From contig JACJYU010000001.1 of assembly GCA_020635915.1 (NCBI GenBank), forward strand, positions 1,836,501 through 1,900,500: 64,000 nucleotides of DNA. Direction: 5' to 3'. Below are positions 52,755 to 61,233 of the stretch, one piece after another; position 1 is the first letter of the stretch; every line of letters starts with the position of its first letter. The notes beneath the pieces were generated by a model. It worked only from the letters and a program-made list of their open reading frames with translations, had not been told where the DNA came from and made no database searches. The position numbers and the translations under genes are program-made. Source of the DNA: Flammeovirgaceae bacterium. GTDB taxonomy: Bacteria; Bacteroidota; Bacteroidia; Cytophagales; Cyclobacteriaceae.

Positions 52755-55118
52755 CTAGTTGTCTTCCCGGATCACCGTGGCCGGGTTCTTAGTGGCCACT
52801 TGCAGTATCTTGAAAGACACCGTTGCCAGGGAGGTAAACAGGATGGAAAACAGCGAGGCCAGGAGAACATCCGCGCCAACAGCGGTATGCCGTGCATACC
52901 CTGAGAGCCATAGGTTCATTACATAATAGGACACCGGGGCGGCAAAGGCAAAACCCATCAAAACCAAAAACAGGTACCTTCTGAAAAAAAGGATGGTTAT
53001 CCTTGCCACCCCCGCGCCCAATACTTTCCTGATCCCGATTTCTTTTTTCTTCCTTTCCATGACAAACGAAGACAAACCATATAACCCCATGCAGGCAATG
53101 ACCAGGGTGATGGACGCAAAGGCCTTGATCATGGTGAGCAGGCGGTCTTCGCTTTGGTAAACGCGGTCAATGGCCTCGTCCAGAAAATAATAGTTGAAAG
53201 GCAGCGATTCGGAAGCATCCAGTATTGGCCATTTTGATTTGATGAAATCCACTACTTCCTGCTTGTTGCCTCCAGCAATGTTGGCGGTAATGTACCGGTG
53301 CGTACGGTTGGATGGCGAGCGGTGAAAATGCAGCGTGGGGGCAATTTCATTTTGGAGGGTCTCAAAGTTGAAATCCTTGATCAAGCCCACCACTTCTATC
53401 CTTTGGTCGCCTATCAAAATGCTTTTGTTGTTGATGTTGTTCCATCCGAAAGCGCGCATGGCGGCCTCATTAATGATGACAGACTCCCGCTGGTCCCCGA
53501 ACGAATCGTCTTTGAACCCGGGGCCTTCAAGCATTGGGATGTGGTAGGTGGAAAGAAAATCGGCATCGTGAAAAGTATAACGCATGCGCAATGGTGCGCC
53601 CTGCCACCCCTCCGGCCTCACAAATACATTGGATCCCGACCAGTTGAAGGGCACGTGCCGGGATGACGAGATGCTTTTTATGGCAGAATGTTTTGAAATG
53701 ATATCCTTGAAGCTTTCAAGGCGCGCCTGGGCGGAATCGGTTTCGGCAAAATCATTTACGGAAATGGGGATGATGAGCTGGTTGTGGGGATCAAAGCCCA
53801 TATCACTGGTTTTCATATAGCTCAATTGTTTGCCAATGACCAGCATGGCAATGACCAGCACCATTGATAGGCCGAATTGTACGGTGACCAGGATGTTCCT
53901 CATACGTGCCTTGTCCGTGCCAAATGATTTGAGCCCACGCTGGATGCGCAATCCTGATAAAATGATGGAAGGAAAAATGCCGGCAAGTATGCCTAGCCCA
54001 ATGCTTGCCAGTAACAATACCAGGCACACGGCAGGGCTGCCCAGGTTGAGGCTCAAATCAAGTTCAAAATACTGGTTGATGACGGGCAGCATTAATTTGG
54101 TGGCAAGCACCGAAAGGCATAGCGCGATCAAGCCCATTATGATCGACTCATATAAAAATTGTTGGACCAACTGGGCGCGTTGTGCGCCAAACACCTTTCG
54201 CATGCTTACTTCCCGTGCCCGGTCCAACGTCCGTGCCGTGGAGAGGTTCACAAAGTTGATGGTGACGATCAGGACAAGCCCTATCCCAACAAAAATCAAT
54301 ATGTAAACATCCTGTGGGTCCCCGATAAAGGTTTCAAAGCTGGCGGCAATGGGAAGCAATTTGAATTGGGTGCGTTTTTGCACCTCTTCGTTCCATAGCT
54401 TTTTGATAAGTGCCGGGAATTTGGCCGTAAGCCCGGACACGGAGGCATTTTTACCGAGTTGCACAATGGTGAACAGGGAAGACGACCCCCAGTCGTTTTC
54501 CCACTCCGCATACCCCGGTTGGCTTTTGATGGGGAAAATAAGTTCCGATGCGATGGACGCGTTACGGGGGTAATCGGCCAACACCCCGGTAATGGTGTAC
54601 TGCTTCCCAAAGTCCACTGTGATGGTTTTGCCAATGGCGCCCCCATCGCCAAAATACTTTTTTGCCAATGCCCGGGAAACAATGGCGGATTGGTTGTCGG
54701 GCAAGGGGTTGGCGTTGTCGCCCTCCTCCAGGGGAAAGTCAAATACCTTGAAGTATGCGGGGTCCACATAGTAGCAGGTTTCACTGTACCGGTTTCCTTT
54801 TGCTTCCACCAGCACGCCCGATTCGCTGATCCGGGTGCCCGCTGTTATTTCGGGAAATCCGGCAAGAAGTTGTTCCAGCAAAGGGTGCCAGGTATCATAG
54901 GTGGGCTGCACGCCCGTTGGTGTTGCCCGCTCCTTGTACACCATGTACAGGTCTTCGGAATGGGAATGGAACTGGTCGTAGGTGAGTTGGTATTTTGCAA
55001 AAAGGAAGAGGACAATAGCGGCCGACAGCCCAATGCCAAGGCCAGCGATATTGATGGCGGAGAATAATTTGTGCTTGGCAATATTGCGGAGTGCCAACAG
55101 GACGTGGTTTCTGATCAT
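52755..55118 (-). CDS. MacB/FtsX-like ABC transporter permease
   Basis: This 787-residue protein starts at the ATG at 55118 (M-I-R-N-H-V-L-L-A-L-R-N-I). It has two copies of an extracytoplasmic MacB core plus FtsX module: one hydrophobic helix near residue 20, three helices at about 285-420, a helix near 430, and three helices at about 670-775. The E-I-G-I-R-K-V-L-G-A motif near 695 is typical. Such permeases work with an ABC ATPase for export or mechanotransmission, but no ATPase gene is adjacent. It is convergent with the TonB-dependent receptor gene, 4 nt between stops. Confidence 0.88.
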   Translation of the reverse strand: MIRNHVLLALRNIAKHKLFSAINIAGLGIGLSAAIVLFLFAKYQLTYDQFHSHSEDLYMVYKERATPTGVQPTYDTWHPLLEQLLAGFPEITAGTRISESGVLVEAKGNRYSETCYYVDPAYFKVFDFPLEEGDNANPLPDNQSAIVSRALAKKYFGDGGAIGKTITVDFGKQYTITGVLADYPRNASIASELIFPIKSQPGYAEWENDWGSSSLFTIVQLGKNASVSGLTAKFPALIKKLWNEEVQKRTQFKLLPIAASFETFIGDPQDVYILIFVGIGLVLIVTINFVNLSTARTLDRAREVSMRKVFGAQRAQLVQQFLYESIIMGLIALCLSVLATKLMLPVINQYFELDLSLNLGSPAVCLVLLLASIGLGILAGIFPSIILSGLRIQRGLKSFGTDKARMRNILVTVQFGLSMVLVIAMLVIGKQLSYMKTSDMGFDPHNQLIIPISVNDFAETDSAQARLESFKDIISKHSAIKSISSSRHVPFNWSGSNVFVRPEGWQGAPLRMRYTFHDADFLSTYHIPMLEGPGFKDDSFGDQRESVIINEAAMRAFGWNNINNKSILIGDQRIEVVGLIKDFNFETLQNEIAPTLHFHRSPSNRTHRYITANIAGGNKQEVVDFIKSKWPILDASESLPFNYYFLDEAIDRVYQSEDRLLTMIKAFASITLVIACMGLYGLSSFVMERKKKEIGIRKVLGAGVARITILFFRRYLFLVLMGFAFAAPVSYYVMNLWLSGYARHTAVGADVLLASLFSILFTSLATVSFKILQVATKNPATVIREDN

Positions 55119-55297
55119 GGCAAGTGGGTTATGGGCAAACAAGGTATGCGTATGCCTGCACAAGGCGAACCTTGCCAGCATGAAACAGGGGATTTTTGTT
55201 ATGGACCGTTAATACCCTGGATTGAACCAAGCCCTTTTGAACGGCCAGGTCATTATGTTTTCATGGAAATAACGTAATTTGAAGGGCTCGTTTCACC

Positions 55298-56116
55298 ATG
55301 GATTCATTCCTATTGTTTTTTGAGGAGATGCCCACCTGGCAAAAGCTGGCGTGGGTGGCCACCTGCCTGGTGGTATGCTGGGTGCTGGAGGGGAACTACC
55401 CTTTGGCAAAACACCATTACTCCAAATGGAGGCACGATGGCATAAATTTGGTTTTTCTCCTTTTCACTTTTGTGATCAATCTTTTGTTCGGGGTTGTCAC
55501 GGTAGGGTTGTTTGCCATAATAGGGCCGAGGCAAATCGGGTTGCTGCACTATGTGGACCTGCCCTTATGGCTGGAGTTGCTCATGGCCGTGATGTTCCTG
55601 GATTTTGTGGCGCAATATGTGGTGCACTACCTGTTGCACCGTGTCAAATGGATGTGGAAATTCCATATGGTGCACCACAGCGACACCAAGGTGGATGCCA
55701 CCACCGGCACACGGCACCATCCGGGGGATTATTTTTTGCGCGAGGTCTTTGCGCTTATTGCCCTGGTGGCCATCGGGGCACCTATTGCGTTTTACTTGTT
55801 TTATAGGTTCTGCACTATTTTTTTTACCTATTTCACCCATGCCAATATCAACATGCCCCGCGGCCTGGACAAGGCGTTGAGCCTCGTGTTCATCACCCCC
55901 AACATGCACAAGTTCCACCATCATTACGAGCGGCCCTGGACGGACACCAATTTTGGCAACATCTTTTCTTTGTGGGACAGGATATTCGGCACGATGGCCT
56001 ATGACGACCCCAAAAAAATCAAATATGGGCTGGACGTGTTGGATGGCTCCAAAGACGAGGACGTCCGTTACCAGTTGGGCCTCCCTTTGAATAAAAACAT
56101 CAAAACGGATTATTGA
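55298..56116 (+). CDS. Sterol desaturase / fatty acid hydroxylase family protein
   Basis: This is a 272-residue membrane protein with about four hydrophobic helices and the di-iron histidine clusters H-Y-L-L-H-R near residue 110, H-M-V-H-H-S near 121, H-H-P near 138 and M-H-K-F-H-H-H near 205. The family hydroxylates or desaturates sterols, fatty acids or carotenoid-like lipids in the membrane using oxygen. It is transcribed divergently from the permease gene. The lipid substrate is unknown. Confidence 0.9.
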   Translation: MDSFLLFFEEMPTWQKLAWVATCLVVCWVLEGNYPLAKHHYSKWRHDGINLVFLLFTFVINLLFGVVTVGLFAIIGPRQIGLLHYVDLPLWLELLMAVMFLDFVAQYVVHYLLHRVKWMWKFHMVHHSDTKVDATTGTRHHPGDYFLREVFALIALVAIGAPIAFYLFYRFCTIFFTYFTHANINMPRGLDKALSLVFITPNMHKFHHHYERPWTDTNFGNIFSLWDRIFGTMAYDDPKKIKYGLDVLDGSKDEDVRYQLGLPLNKNIKTDY

Positions 56117-56297
56117 CTGTCAGGGAACATACACCGCCCTTCCCTCGGGGCGGGGAACCATAACGCACTAAGTACGGTTGCCCATACACGACCAATAAAA
56201 TAAACACAAATGAAACCGCCATGTAAAGGGCATTGCACCCAACGGCATGATAATAACTGGTGGTTCCATGTGACCATTTAAAATCAATTATTGACAT

Positions 56298-56579
56298 ATG
56301 AAAGCAATTTGGAACGGACAGGTACTGGCGGAAAGCGACAACACGGTGGTGATTGAAGGCAACCATTATTTTCCGGCCAGCTCCATCAAGAAGGAATTCT
56401 TCTCCGAATCGGCATCAAATACGGTTTGCCCCTGGAAAGGGACGGCATCATACTACCATGTGAAGGTGGACGGAAAAGAAAACCCCGATGCAGCATGGTA
56501 CTACCCATCGCCAAAAGAGGCCGCTAAAGTTATCAAGGACAGGGTGGCCTTCTGGAAGGGCGTGGAAGTGGTGGACTAA
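56298..56579 (+). CDS. DUF427 domain protein
   Basis: This 93-residue protein matches DUF427 in length and motifs: M-K-A-I-W-N-G at the start, E-G-N-H-Y-F-P near residue 20, C-P-W-K-G-T-A-S-Y-Y near residue 44 and A-W-Y-Y-P-S-P-K near residue 65. It is a small beta-sandwich, likely cytoplasmic, of unknown function. It is a single gene between the desaturase-like gene and coaX; the 181 nt before it hold no feature that I can name. Confidence 0.88.
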   Translation: MKAIWNGQVLAESDNTVVIEGNHYFPASSIKKEFFSESASNTVCPWKGTASYYHVKVDGKENPDAAWYYPSPKEAAKVIKDRVAFWKGVEVVD

Positions 56580-56701
56580 TGCTTTTATCGCCAGTATCCG
56601 GTGACCGGTCAGGACAATCCACCTACAGGCAACGGGGCACTGGGATAATTTTTTTACCTTAATGCCCGGGAAAAGGCCAGAAAGGGCCGAAATACCAAAA
56701 A

Positions 56702-57475
56702 ATGCTTTTAGCCCTTGATATTGGCAACAGCGACACCACCATAGGCCTTTGGAGCGGAAGCAATTGGGCCCACACCTGGCGTGCCCCCACCAGGCCTGGC
56801 CAACCCGGGCTGTACTATGGGATAAAACTTCGGGACTATTTTTTTGAGGCCAATATAGACACCTCCAACATCCGGTCCATTGTGCTTTGCAGTGTGGTGC
56901 CCGTGCTTACCGAAAAGATGGTTGGCGTAATCGAAACGTTGTGGGGGAAAAAGCCAATTGTGCTTGGGCCTGCCATTTATGAAAAGCTGGCCGTAAAAGT
57001 GTTGAACCCTTATGAAATTGGCGCAGACCTGGTGTCCAACAGTGTGGCCGCCTATGGCCATTACAAGGGCACTTGTATTGTGGTGGACTTTGGCACCGCG
57101 TTGACGTTCACCACCATATCCTCCACGGGAAAAATAATAGGGGTGTCCATTGCCCCGGGCCTTCGGACGGCCATTAAGTCGCTCACTCAAAACACGGCAA
57201 GACTTTTTGACGTGCCCTTGCAGATGCCGCCCTCGGTCCTGGGCAACAGCACCATCACCGCCATCCAGTCCGGGGTCTTGCACGGCTACAACGGCCTGGT
57301 GCGGGCGATGGTGCGCGATATCAGGGCGGAAATACAAGAAGAATGCCCGGCCATGGCCACCGGGGGGCTTTCTTCGGCCATTGCCCCGTTGCATGGTTTT
57401 TTTGACCTTGTGGACCCGCACCTTACATTAAATGGATTGCGGATTGTTGGCGAAACCATGGAAGGCAATGGATAG
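56702..57475 (+). CDS. coaX: Type III pantothenate kinase
   Basis: This 257-residue enzyme phosphorylates pantothenate in the first step of coenzyme A synthesis. It has the ASKHA-fold ATP motif D-I-G-N-S-D-T-T-I-G at residues 6-15, the pantothenate-binding region near G-A-D-L-V near 105 and V-D-F-G-T-A-L-T near 128. Length is normal for CoaX. Its 3' end overlaps the ABC ATPase start by 8 nt (57468-57475), which suggests translational coupling to a transporter operon. Confidence 0.95.
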   Translation: MLLALDIGNSDTTIGLWSGSNWAHTWRAPTRPGQPGLYYGIKLRDYFFEANIDTSNIRSIVLCSVVPVLTEKMVGVIETLWGKKPIVLGPAIYEKLAVKVLNPYEIGADLVSNSVAAYGHYKGTCIVVDFGTALTFTTISSTGKIIGVSIAPGLRTAIKSLTQNTARLFDVPLQMPPSVLGNSTITAIQSGVLHGYNGLVRAMVRDIRAEIQEECPAMATGGLSSAIAPLHGFFDLVDPHLTLNGLRIVGETMEGNG

Positions 57476-58133
57476 CGCCATTCAATTTGATAAGGTTTCG
57501 CACCGCTTTGGCCAGCACGTCATTTTTGAAAAGCTGTCTTTTGAAATCGAGGCAAGGAAAATAACGGCCATCCTCGGCAAGAGCGGGAGCGGCAAGTCCA
57601 CTTTGCTCCAGGTGATCAATGGGCTTATCCGGCCCTTTGAAGGAACGGTGAGTTTGTTGGGCATGCCCATTGACTATGAAAACATTCATAAAGTACGGCT
57701 CACTATTGGGTATGCGGTGCAATCGGTAGGGCTGTTCCCACACCTTACCATTTTTGAAAACATTGTATTGCCCGGCACTTTGGCAGGGTGGCAGCAGGAC
57801 CAAAAACGGCAGCGGGCCAACGCATTGATGGAATTGGTAAACCTGCCGGCAGGGCACAAGGGGAAATACCCCTACCAATTGTCCGGTGGGGAGCAACAAC
57901 GCGTTGGGTTATGCAGGGCCATATTGCTCAACCCGCCCTTGATGTTGCTGGACGAGCCCTTTTCTTCCCTGGACCCTGAAACAAAGGACGGCATACACAC
58001 AGAGGTGCTAAAGCTCCAGCGCACAGAGCCGCGCTGCATCGTATTGGTGACCCACGACCATGAAGAAGCAATGAAATTGGGCGGCACCGTGCTCAATCTG
58101 GATAACGGCAAATTGTCCCCGATTGGCCTATGA
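57468..58133 (+). CDS. Osmoprotectant-type ABC transporter ATP-binding protein
   Basis: This 221-residue ATPase has Walker A G-K-S-G-S-G-K-S-T near residue 33, signature L-S-G-G-E-Q-Q-R near 132, Walker B L-L-D-E-P-F-S-S-L-D near 155 and H-loop T-H-D-H-E-E-A. It resembles OpuCA/ProV-type subunits but lacks the C-terminal CBS domains. I chose the ATG at 57468 because it begins the first ABC strand; an upstream start at 57432 would lie deep in coaX. It overlaps the permease gene by 4 nt (ATGA). It probably energises uptake of glycine betaine, choline or a similar compound. Confidence 0.9.
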   Translation: MDSAIQFDKVSHRFGQHVIFEKLSFEIEARKITAILGKSGSGKSTLLQVINGLIRPFEGTVSLLGMPIDYENIHKVRLTIGYAVQSVGLFPHLTIFENIVLPGTLAGWQQDQKRQRANALMELVNLPAGHKGKYPYQLSGGEQQRVGLCRAILLNPPLMLLDEPFSSLDPETKDGIHTEVLKLQRTEPRCIVLVTHDHEEAMKLGGTVLNLDNGKLSPIGL

Positions 58134-59596
58134 AGTTGTGGCTCGCCATATTGCTGTTGTTTTGTGGGGCCGCCAATGGCCAGGTGGTGCGGGTAGGGGC
58201 CAAGCACTTTAACGAGAGCTATATTTTGGGGGAAATACTGGCACAGTTGCTTGAAAGCAAGGGGTACGTGGTGGACCGGAAATTCAATCTGGGCGGGACT
58301 GCCGTGTGCTATGCAGCCTTGAGGGGAGGGGACATAGACCTTTACCCTGAGTATACGGGCACGCTGGCAGAGGAAATTTTAAAGAGCGATAAAAAGCTGG
58401 GCCATGCTGCCCTCAACGAAAGGATGCAGTCGGTTTTGGGACTGGGGATTTCGCCCTCCTTTGGGTTCAACAATACCTATGCCCTGGCGACCACCCCGGA
58501 AATGGCCAGGGAAAAGGGGTTAAAAAAGATTTCCGACCTACAGGGCATCAACAATATGGCAGCCGCCATGAGCTATGAATTTCTAAAGCGAAAGGACGGA
58601 TGGGAAAACCTTAAACAAGCCTATCGCCTCGAGCTGTCTCCGGTAGGCATTGAACATGGGTTGGCCTATCAGGCCCTCACAAGTGGGAAAATAGGACTGA
58701 CGGATGTGTACTCCACCGATGGCGAGATCAAAAAATACAATTTGTTTTTGCTCCAGGACGACCTTGGGTTTTTCCCTACCTACTATGCGGTGGCCGTGTA
58801 CAACCTGTCGCTAAGCCCGGCCATCAAGGGTTTGGTTGCGCAATTGGAAGGCAAAATTTCGGAGGAGGGGATGCAGGCAATGAATTCGGAGGTATTGTTT
58901 GGGAAAAAGTCTTTTTATGAGGTGGCCCATGCGTTCTTGCAGGAAAACGGCCTGGTACAAGGCACAGGGACAACACGGAACGGCCGTGCCTGGGCCGACA
59001 TTGCGGACAAGACGTGGGCACATTTGGGGATTACCGCCATCTCCCTGGGGTTGGCCATTTTGACAGCCGTGCCACTGGGCATTTTGCTCTTTATTTTTTC
59101 CGGGGCGGCCCGCCCTGTTTTGTATTTTGTAGGGTTGTTGCAAACGGTGCCTTCCATCGCGTTGCTGGCCCTGATGATCCCCTTGTTGGGGATAGGGAGG
59201 TTGCCGGCCATCACCGCCTTGTTCCTGTATGCGTTGCTGCCCATCTTGCGGAACACCACTACGGGGCTCACCTCTGTCGACCCTATTTTGAGAAAGGTGG
59301 CCACAGGCATGGGCATGACGACCATCCAGCGGCTGCGGCTGGTGGAACTACCGTTGGCCTTGCCTTCCATTTTGGCCGGCATCCGCACGGCCGCTGTCAT
59401 CACCATTGGCACTGCCACGCTGGCGGCCTTTATTGGGGCGGGCGGGCTGGGGGAGTTTATCGTTACGGGGCTGGCGTTAAACAATACGCAATTGATTTTA
59501 CAGGGGGCCATACCTGCCGCACTCCTGGCCATTGTTGTGGAGTTTTTGTTTGAGTGGCTGGAAAAGGCGCTGATACCCAGGCACCTCCGGACTTAA
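58130..59596 (+). CDS. Fused substrate-binding protein and permease of an osmoprotectant-type importer
   Basis: This 488-residue protein begins with a signal peptide (~1-18) and an OpuAC-like binding domain at about 20-270 (V-G-A-K-H-F-N-E-S-Y-I-L-G and D-L-Y-P-E-Y-T-G-T-L). Five or six membrane helices at about 300-480 carry the permease motif E-L-P-L-A-L-P-S-I-L-A-G-I-R. The best-known fused systems of this family (OpuF and EgtU types) have the permease first and the binding domain last; here the order is reversed. With the ATPase gene it forms a complete two-gene importer downstream of coaX. Confidence 0.9.
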   Translation: MKLWLAILLLFCGAANGQVVRVGAKHFNESYILGEILAQLLESKGYVVDRKFNLGGTAVCYAALRGGDIDLYPEYTGTLAEEILKSDKKLGHAALNERMQSVLGLGISPSFGFNNTYALATTPEMAREKGLKKISDLQGINNMAAAMSYEFLKRKDGWENLKQAYRLELSPVGIEHGLAYQALTSGKIGLTDVYSTDGEIKKYNLFLLQDDLGFFPTYYAVAVYNLSLSPAIKGLVAQLEGKISEEGMQAMNSEVLFGKKSFYEVAHAFLQENGLVQGTGTTRNGRAWADIADKTWAHLGITAISLGLAILTAVPLGILLFIFSGAARPVLYFVGLLQTVPSIALLALMIPLLGIGRLPAITALFLYALLPILRNTTTGLTSVDPILRKVATGMGMTTIQRLRLVELPLALPSILAGIRTAAVITIGTATLAAFIGAGGLGEFIVTGLALNNTQLILQGAIPAALLAIVVEFLFEWLEKALIPRHLRT

Positions 59597-59601
59597 CCTT
59601 T

Positions 59602-60327
59602 CTAATACATTTTGGCTTTCAGGCTTTCGCCCAAATGCAATTGAACGCCAAAGGAAGCCTGCACCGCCACATGGTCAAAAAACGTATCGTTGGGCGATGG
59701 AATGTTTACCCCCAGTTGGAATATCCCATTAAGGTTTTCCGCCATCCTGAACCTGGCGGTGGCGGCCGGCTCAATGAACAAATGGGCGCCTTCGGTCGGG
59801 GATTCCTTGATGGGACCGGTTTGAAACTCATGGAAATCCACCAACGAAATCCTGGGGGTTAGGGCAAGGCTAAAGCGGCTGTTGTTGGTGCCGATTGATG
59901 GTTGAATAAAAATGCGTTTGTACTTTCCGGTCACGATCACTTCTTGTTGGCCCAGGCCCAGAAAGCCGTACTGCCCCGTAGTGGTGCCCTTCCCCTGCCC
60001 ATACCCTGCATAAAGTTCGATCCTGCGTGAGCGGGAGGCCTTGTAGTAGCCTATGCCGCCCTCAAAAAAATTGTTTTTGCGTTTAAATTTTTGGCTTGGG
60101 TCGAAAGGGTCGTTGCGGGTTTCGCGCAGGAAGGAATAATTTCCGGTTATCCCGATATGGTCCGACAAGGCCAGGGCGCCCTGCAGGTCTATGCCCGTCC
60201 CGATGAAGGCGGCCGCCTGAAATTCCCCCTTTCCATTGAAGAGCGGGGCATTTCTAACATTGGGCACGTACATGGGGGCACAAGACGAAAGCAAGGCCAG
60301 GGCAATGACAAGGGGACCAAAGCGCAT
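59602..60327 (-). CDS. Outer-membrane beta-barrel-like lipoprotein
   Basis: This 241-residue protein has a lipoprotein signal (L-L-S-S-C, Cys16). The rest is beta-strand-rich with Gly/aromatic alternation (I-E-L-Y-A-G-Y-G-Q-G and F-I-Q-P-S-I-G), like small outer-membrane barrels, although a lipid-anchored barrel is unusual. I recognise no functional family. It is convergent with the fused transporter gene, 5 nt between stops. Confidence 0.75.
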   Translation of the reverse strand: MRFGPLVIALALLSSCAPMYVPNVRNAPLFNGKGEFQAAAFIGTGIDLQGALALSDHIGITGNYSFLRETRNDPFDPSQKFKRKNNFFEGGIGYYKASRSRRIELYAGYGQGKGTTTGQYGFLGLGQQEVIVTGKYKRIFIQPSIGTNNSRFSLALTPRISLVDFHEFQTGPIKESPTEGAHLFIEPAATARFRMAENLNGIFQLGVNIPSPNDTFFDHVAVQASFGVQLHLGESLKAKMY

Positions 60328-60354
60328 GAAAGACAGGTTTAAGGATCGAATATA

Positions 60355-60519
60355 CTACTTCAGGCGGTTGTATTGCCGCAATACCTTCATTAATCGGTCG
60401 TGGGGTATGGCATAAACCGTGTGGCCACCTATGCCCACCATGGTTTCGGCAGCTATCATGGCGTTTACTATGGACTCTTCCGTGGCCTGTGCCACCGCTT
60501 CAAAGAAAGGGTTGATCAT
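60355..60519 (-). pseudogene. C-terminal remnant of a P1 family (DmpA-type) aminopeptidase
   Basis: An open frame of 54 codons from an ATG at 60519 to a stop at 60357-60355 reads like the end of DmpA/BapA-type aminopeptidases: N-P-F-F-E-A-V-A-Q-A-T-E-E-S, then A-A-E-T-M, G-H-T-V-Y-A-I-P-H-D-R-L and R-Q-Y-N-R-L-K. P1 enzymes are ~350-residue self-processing N-terminal nucleophile hydrolases. The body, including the catalytic Ser region, is missing: upstream in the same frame is a stop, and the sequence before it is unrelated. The remnant sits between an outer-membrane lipoprotein gene and a divergent nitroreductase gene. It is probably what is left after a deletion. Confidence 0.75.
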
Positions 60520-60642
60520 TTCAAAAAGGCCAGGGTGATTATTCGTGTGTTTTGCATGGCGGCATTAGGCTTTGTTGTGTAAATTACCCAGAAATGTTGA
60601 ACTATTGGCATGGGAAGCCCGGCCGTTTTATTTATGGAGGCA

Positions 60643-61233
60643 ATGAAATTTGATATTGAGCAAATCAACCATCTGATATCCGCCAGAAGGTCGGTCTTCC
60701 CCAAGGGAATGGTGCCAGGCCAAACGGTGGACGACCACATCGTAAGCCAAATATTGGAAAATGCCAATTGGGCACCTACCCACAAGCTTACCGAACCCTG
60801 GCGTTTTGTTGTCTTTAGCGGTGAAGGGTTGAAAAAGCTGGGGGAATTCCAGGCGAAATGCTACAAAGAAGCCACCACAAAAATAGGGGACTACAAGGAA
60901 GAACGATTTCAAAATTTATTGGTCCAGCCCATGCAATTTTCCCATGTCATAGCCGTGGGGATGAAGCGGGACAAGGAAAAAAGGATTAGGGAAATCGAGG
61001 AAGTGGGGGCCGTCTTTTGTGCCATTCAAAACATGTACCTGACGGCCACGGCTTATGGGGTGGGCTGTTACCTGAGCACGGGGGGAATAACCTATTTTGA
61101 GGAGGCCAAAACATTTTTTGGATGGGGGGAAGAGGATAAGTTGATAGGTTTTTTTAACCTTGGCATTGCCCAGGGCGAATTGAAGCCGGGGAGAAGGAAG
61201 CCCGTCAGTGAAAAAATGGAATGGATAAGGTAA
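60643..61233 (+). CDS. Nitroreductase family protein
   Basis: This 196-residue FMN-dependent enzyme starts at one of several ATGs (60643 chosen; 60634 and 60610 are in frame). The family N-terminus S-A-R-R-S-V-F-P near residue 14 and N-A-N-W-A-P-T-H-K-L near residue 40 bind flavin. The Y-G-V-G-C-Y-L-S-T-G-G segment near 140 belongs to the FMN site. It reduces nitro or quinone-like compounds with NAD(P)H. Its stop overlaps the next start as TAATG (61231-61235), so it is co-expressed with the dehydratase gene. Confidence 0.9.
   Translation: MKFDIEQINHLISARRSVFPKGMVPGQTVDDHIVSQILENANWAPTHKLTEPWRFVVFSGEGLKKLGEFQAKCYKEATTKIGDYKEERFQNLLVQPMQFSHVIAVGMKRDKEKRIREIEEVGAVFCAIQNMYLTATAYGVGCYLSTGGITYFEEAKTFFGWGEEDKLIGFFNLGIAQGELKPGRRKPVSEKMEWIR

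Noticed and set aside
60400..60582. 60-codon plus-strand frame in the lipoprotein/nitroreductase gap
   Set aside because: It is the antisense reading of the P1 aminopeptidase remnant, which gives the recognisable protein.
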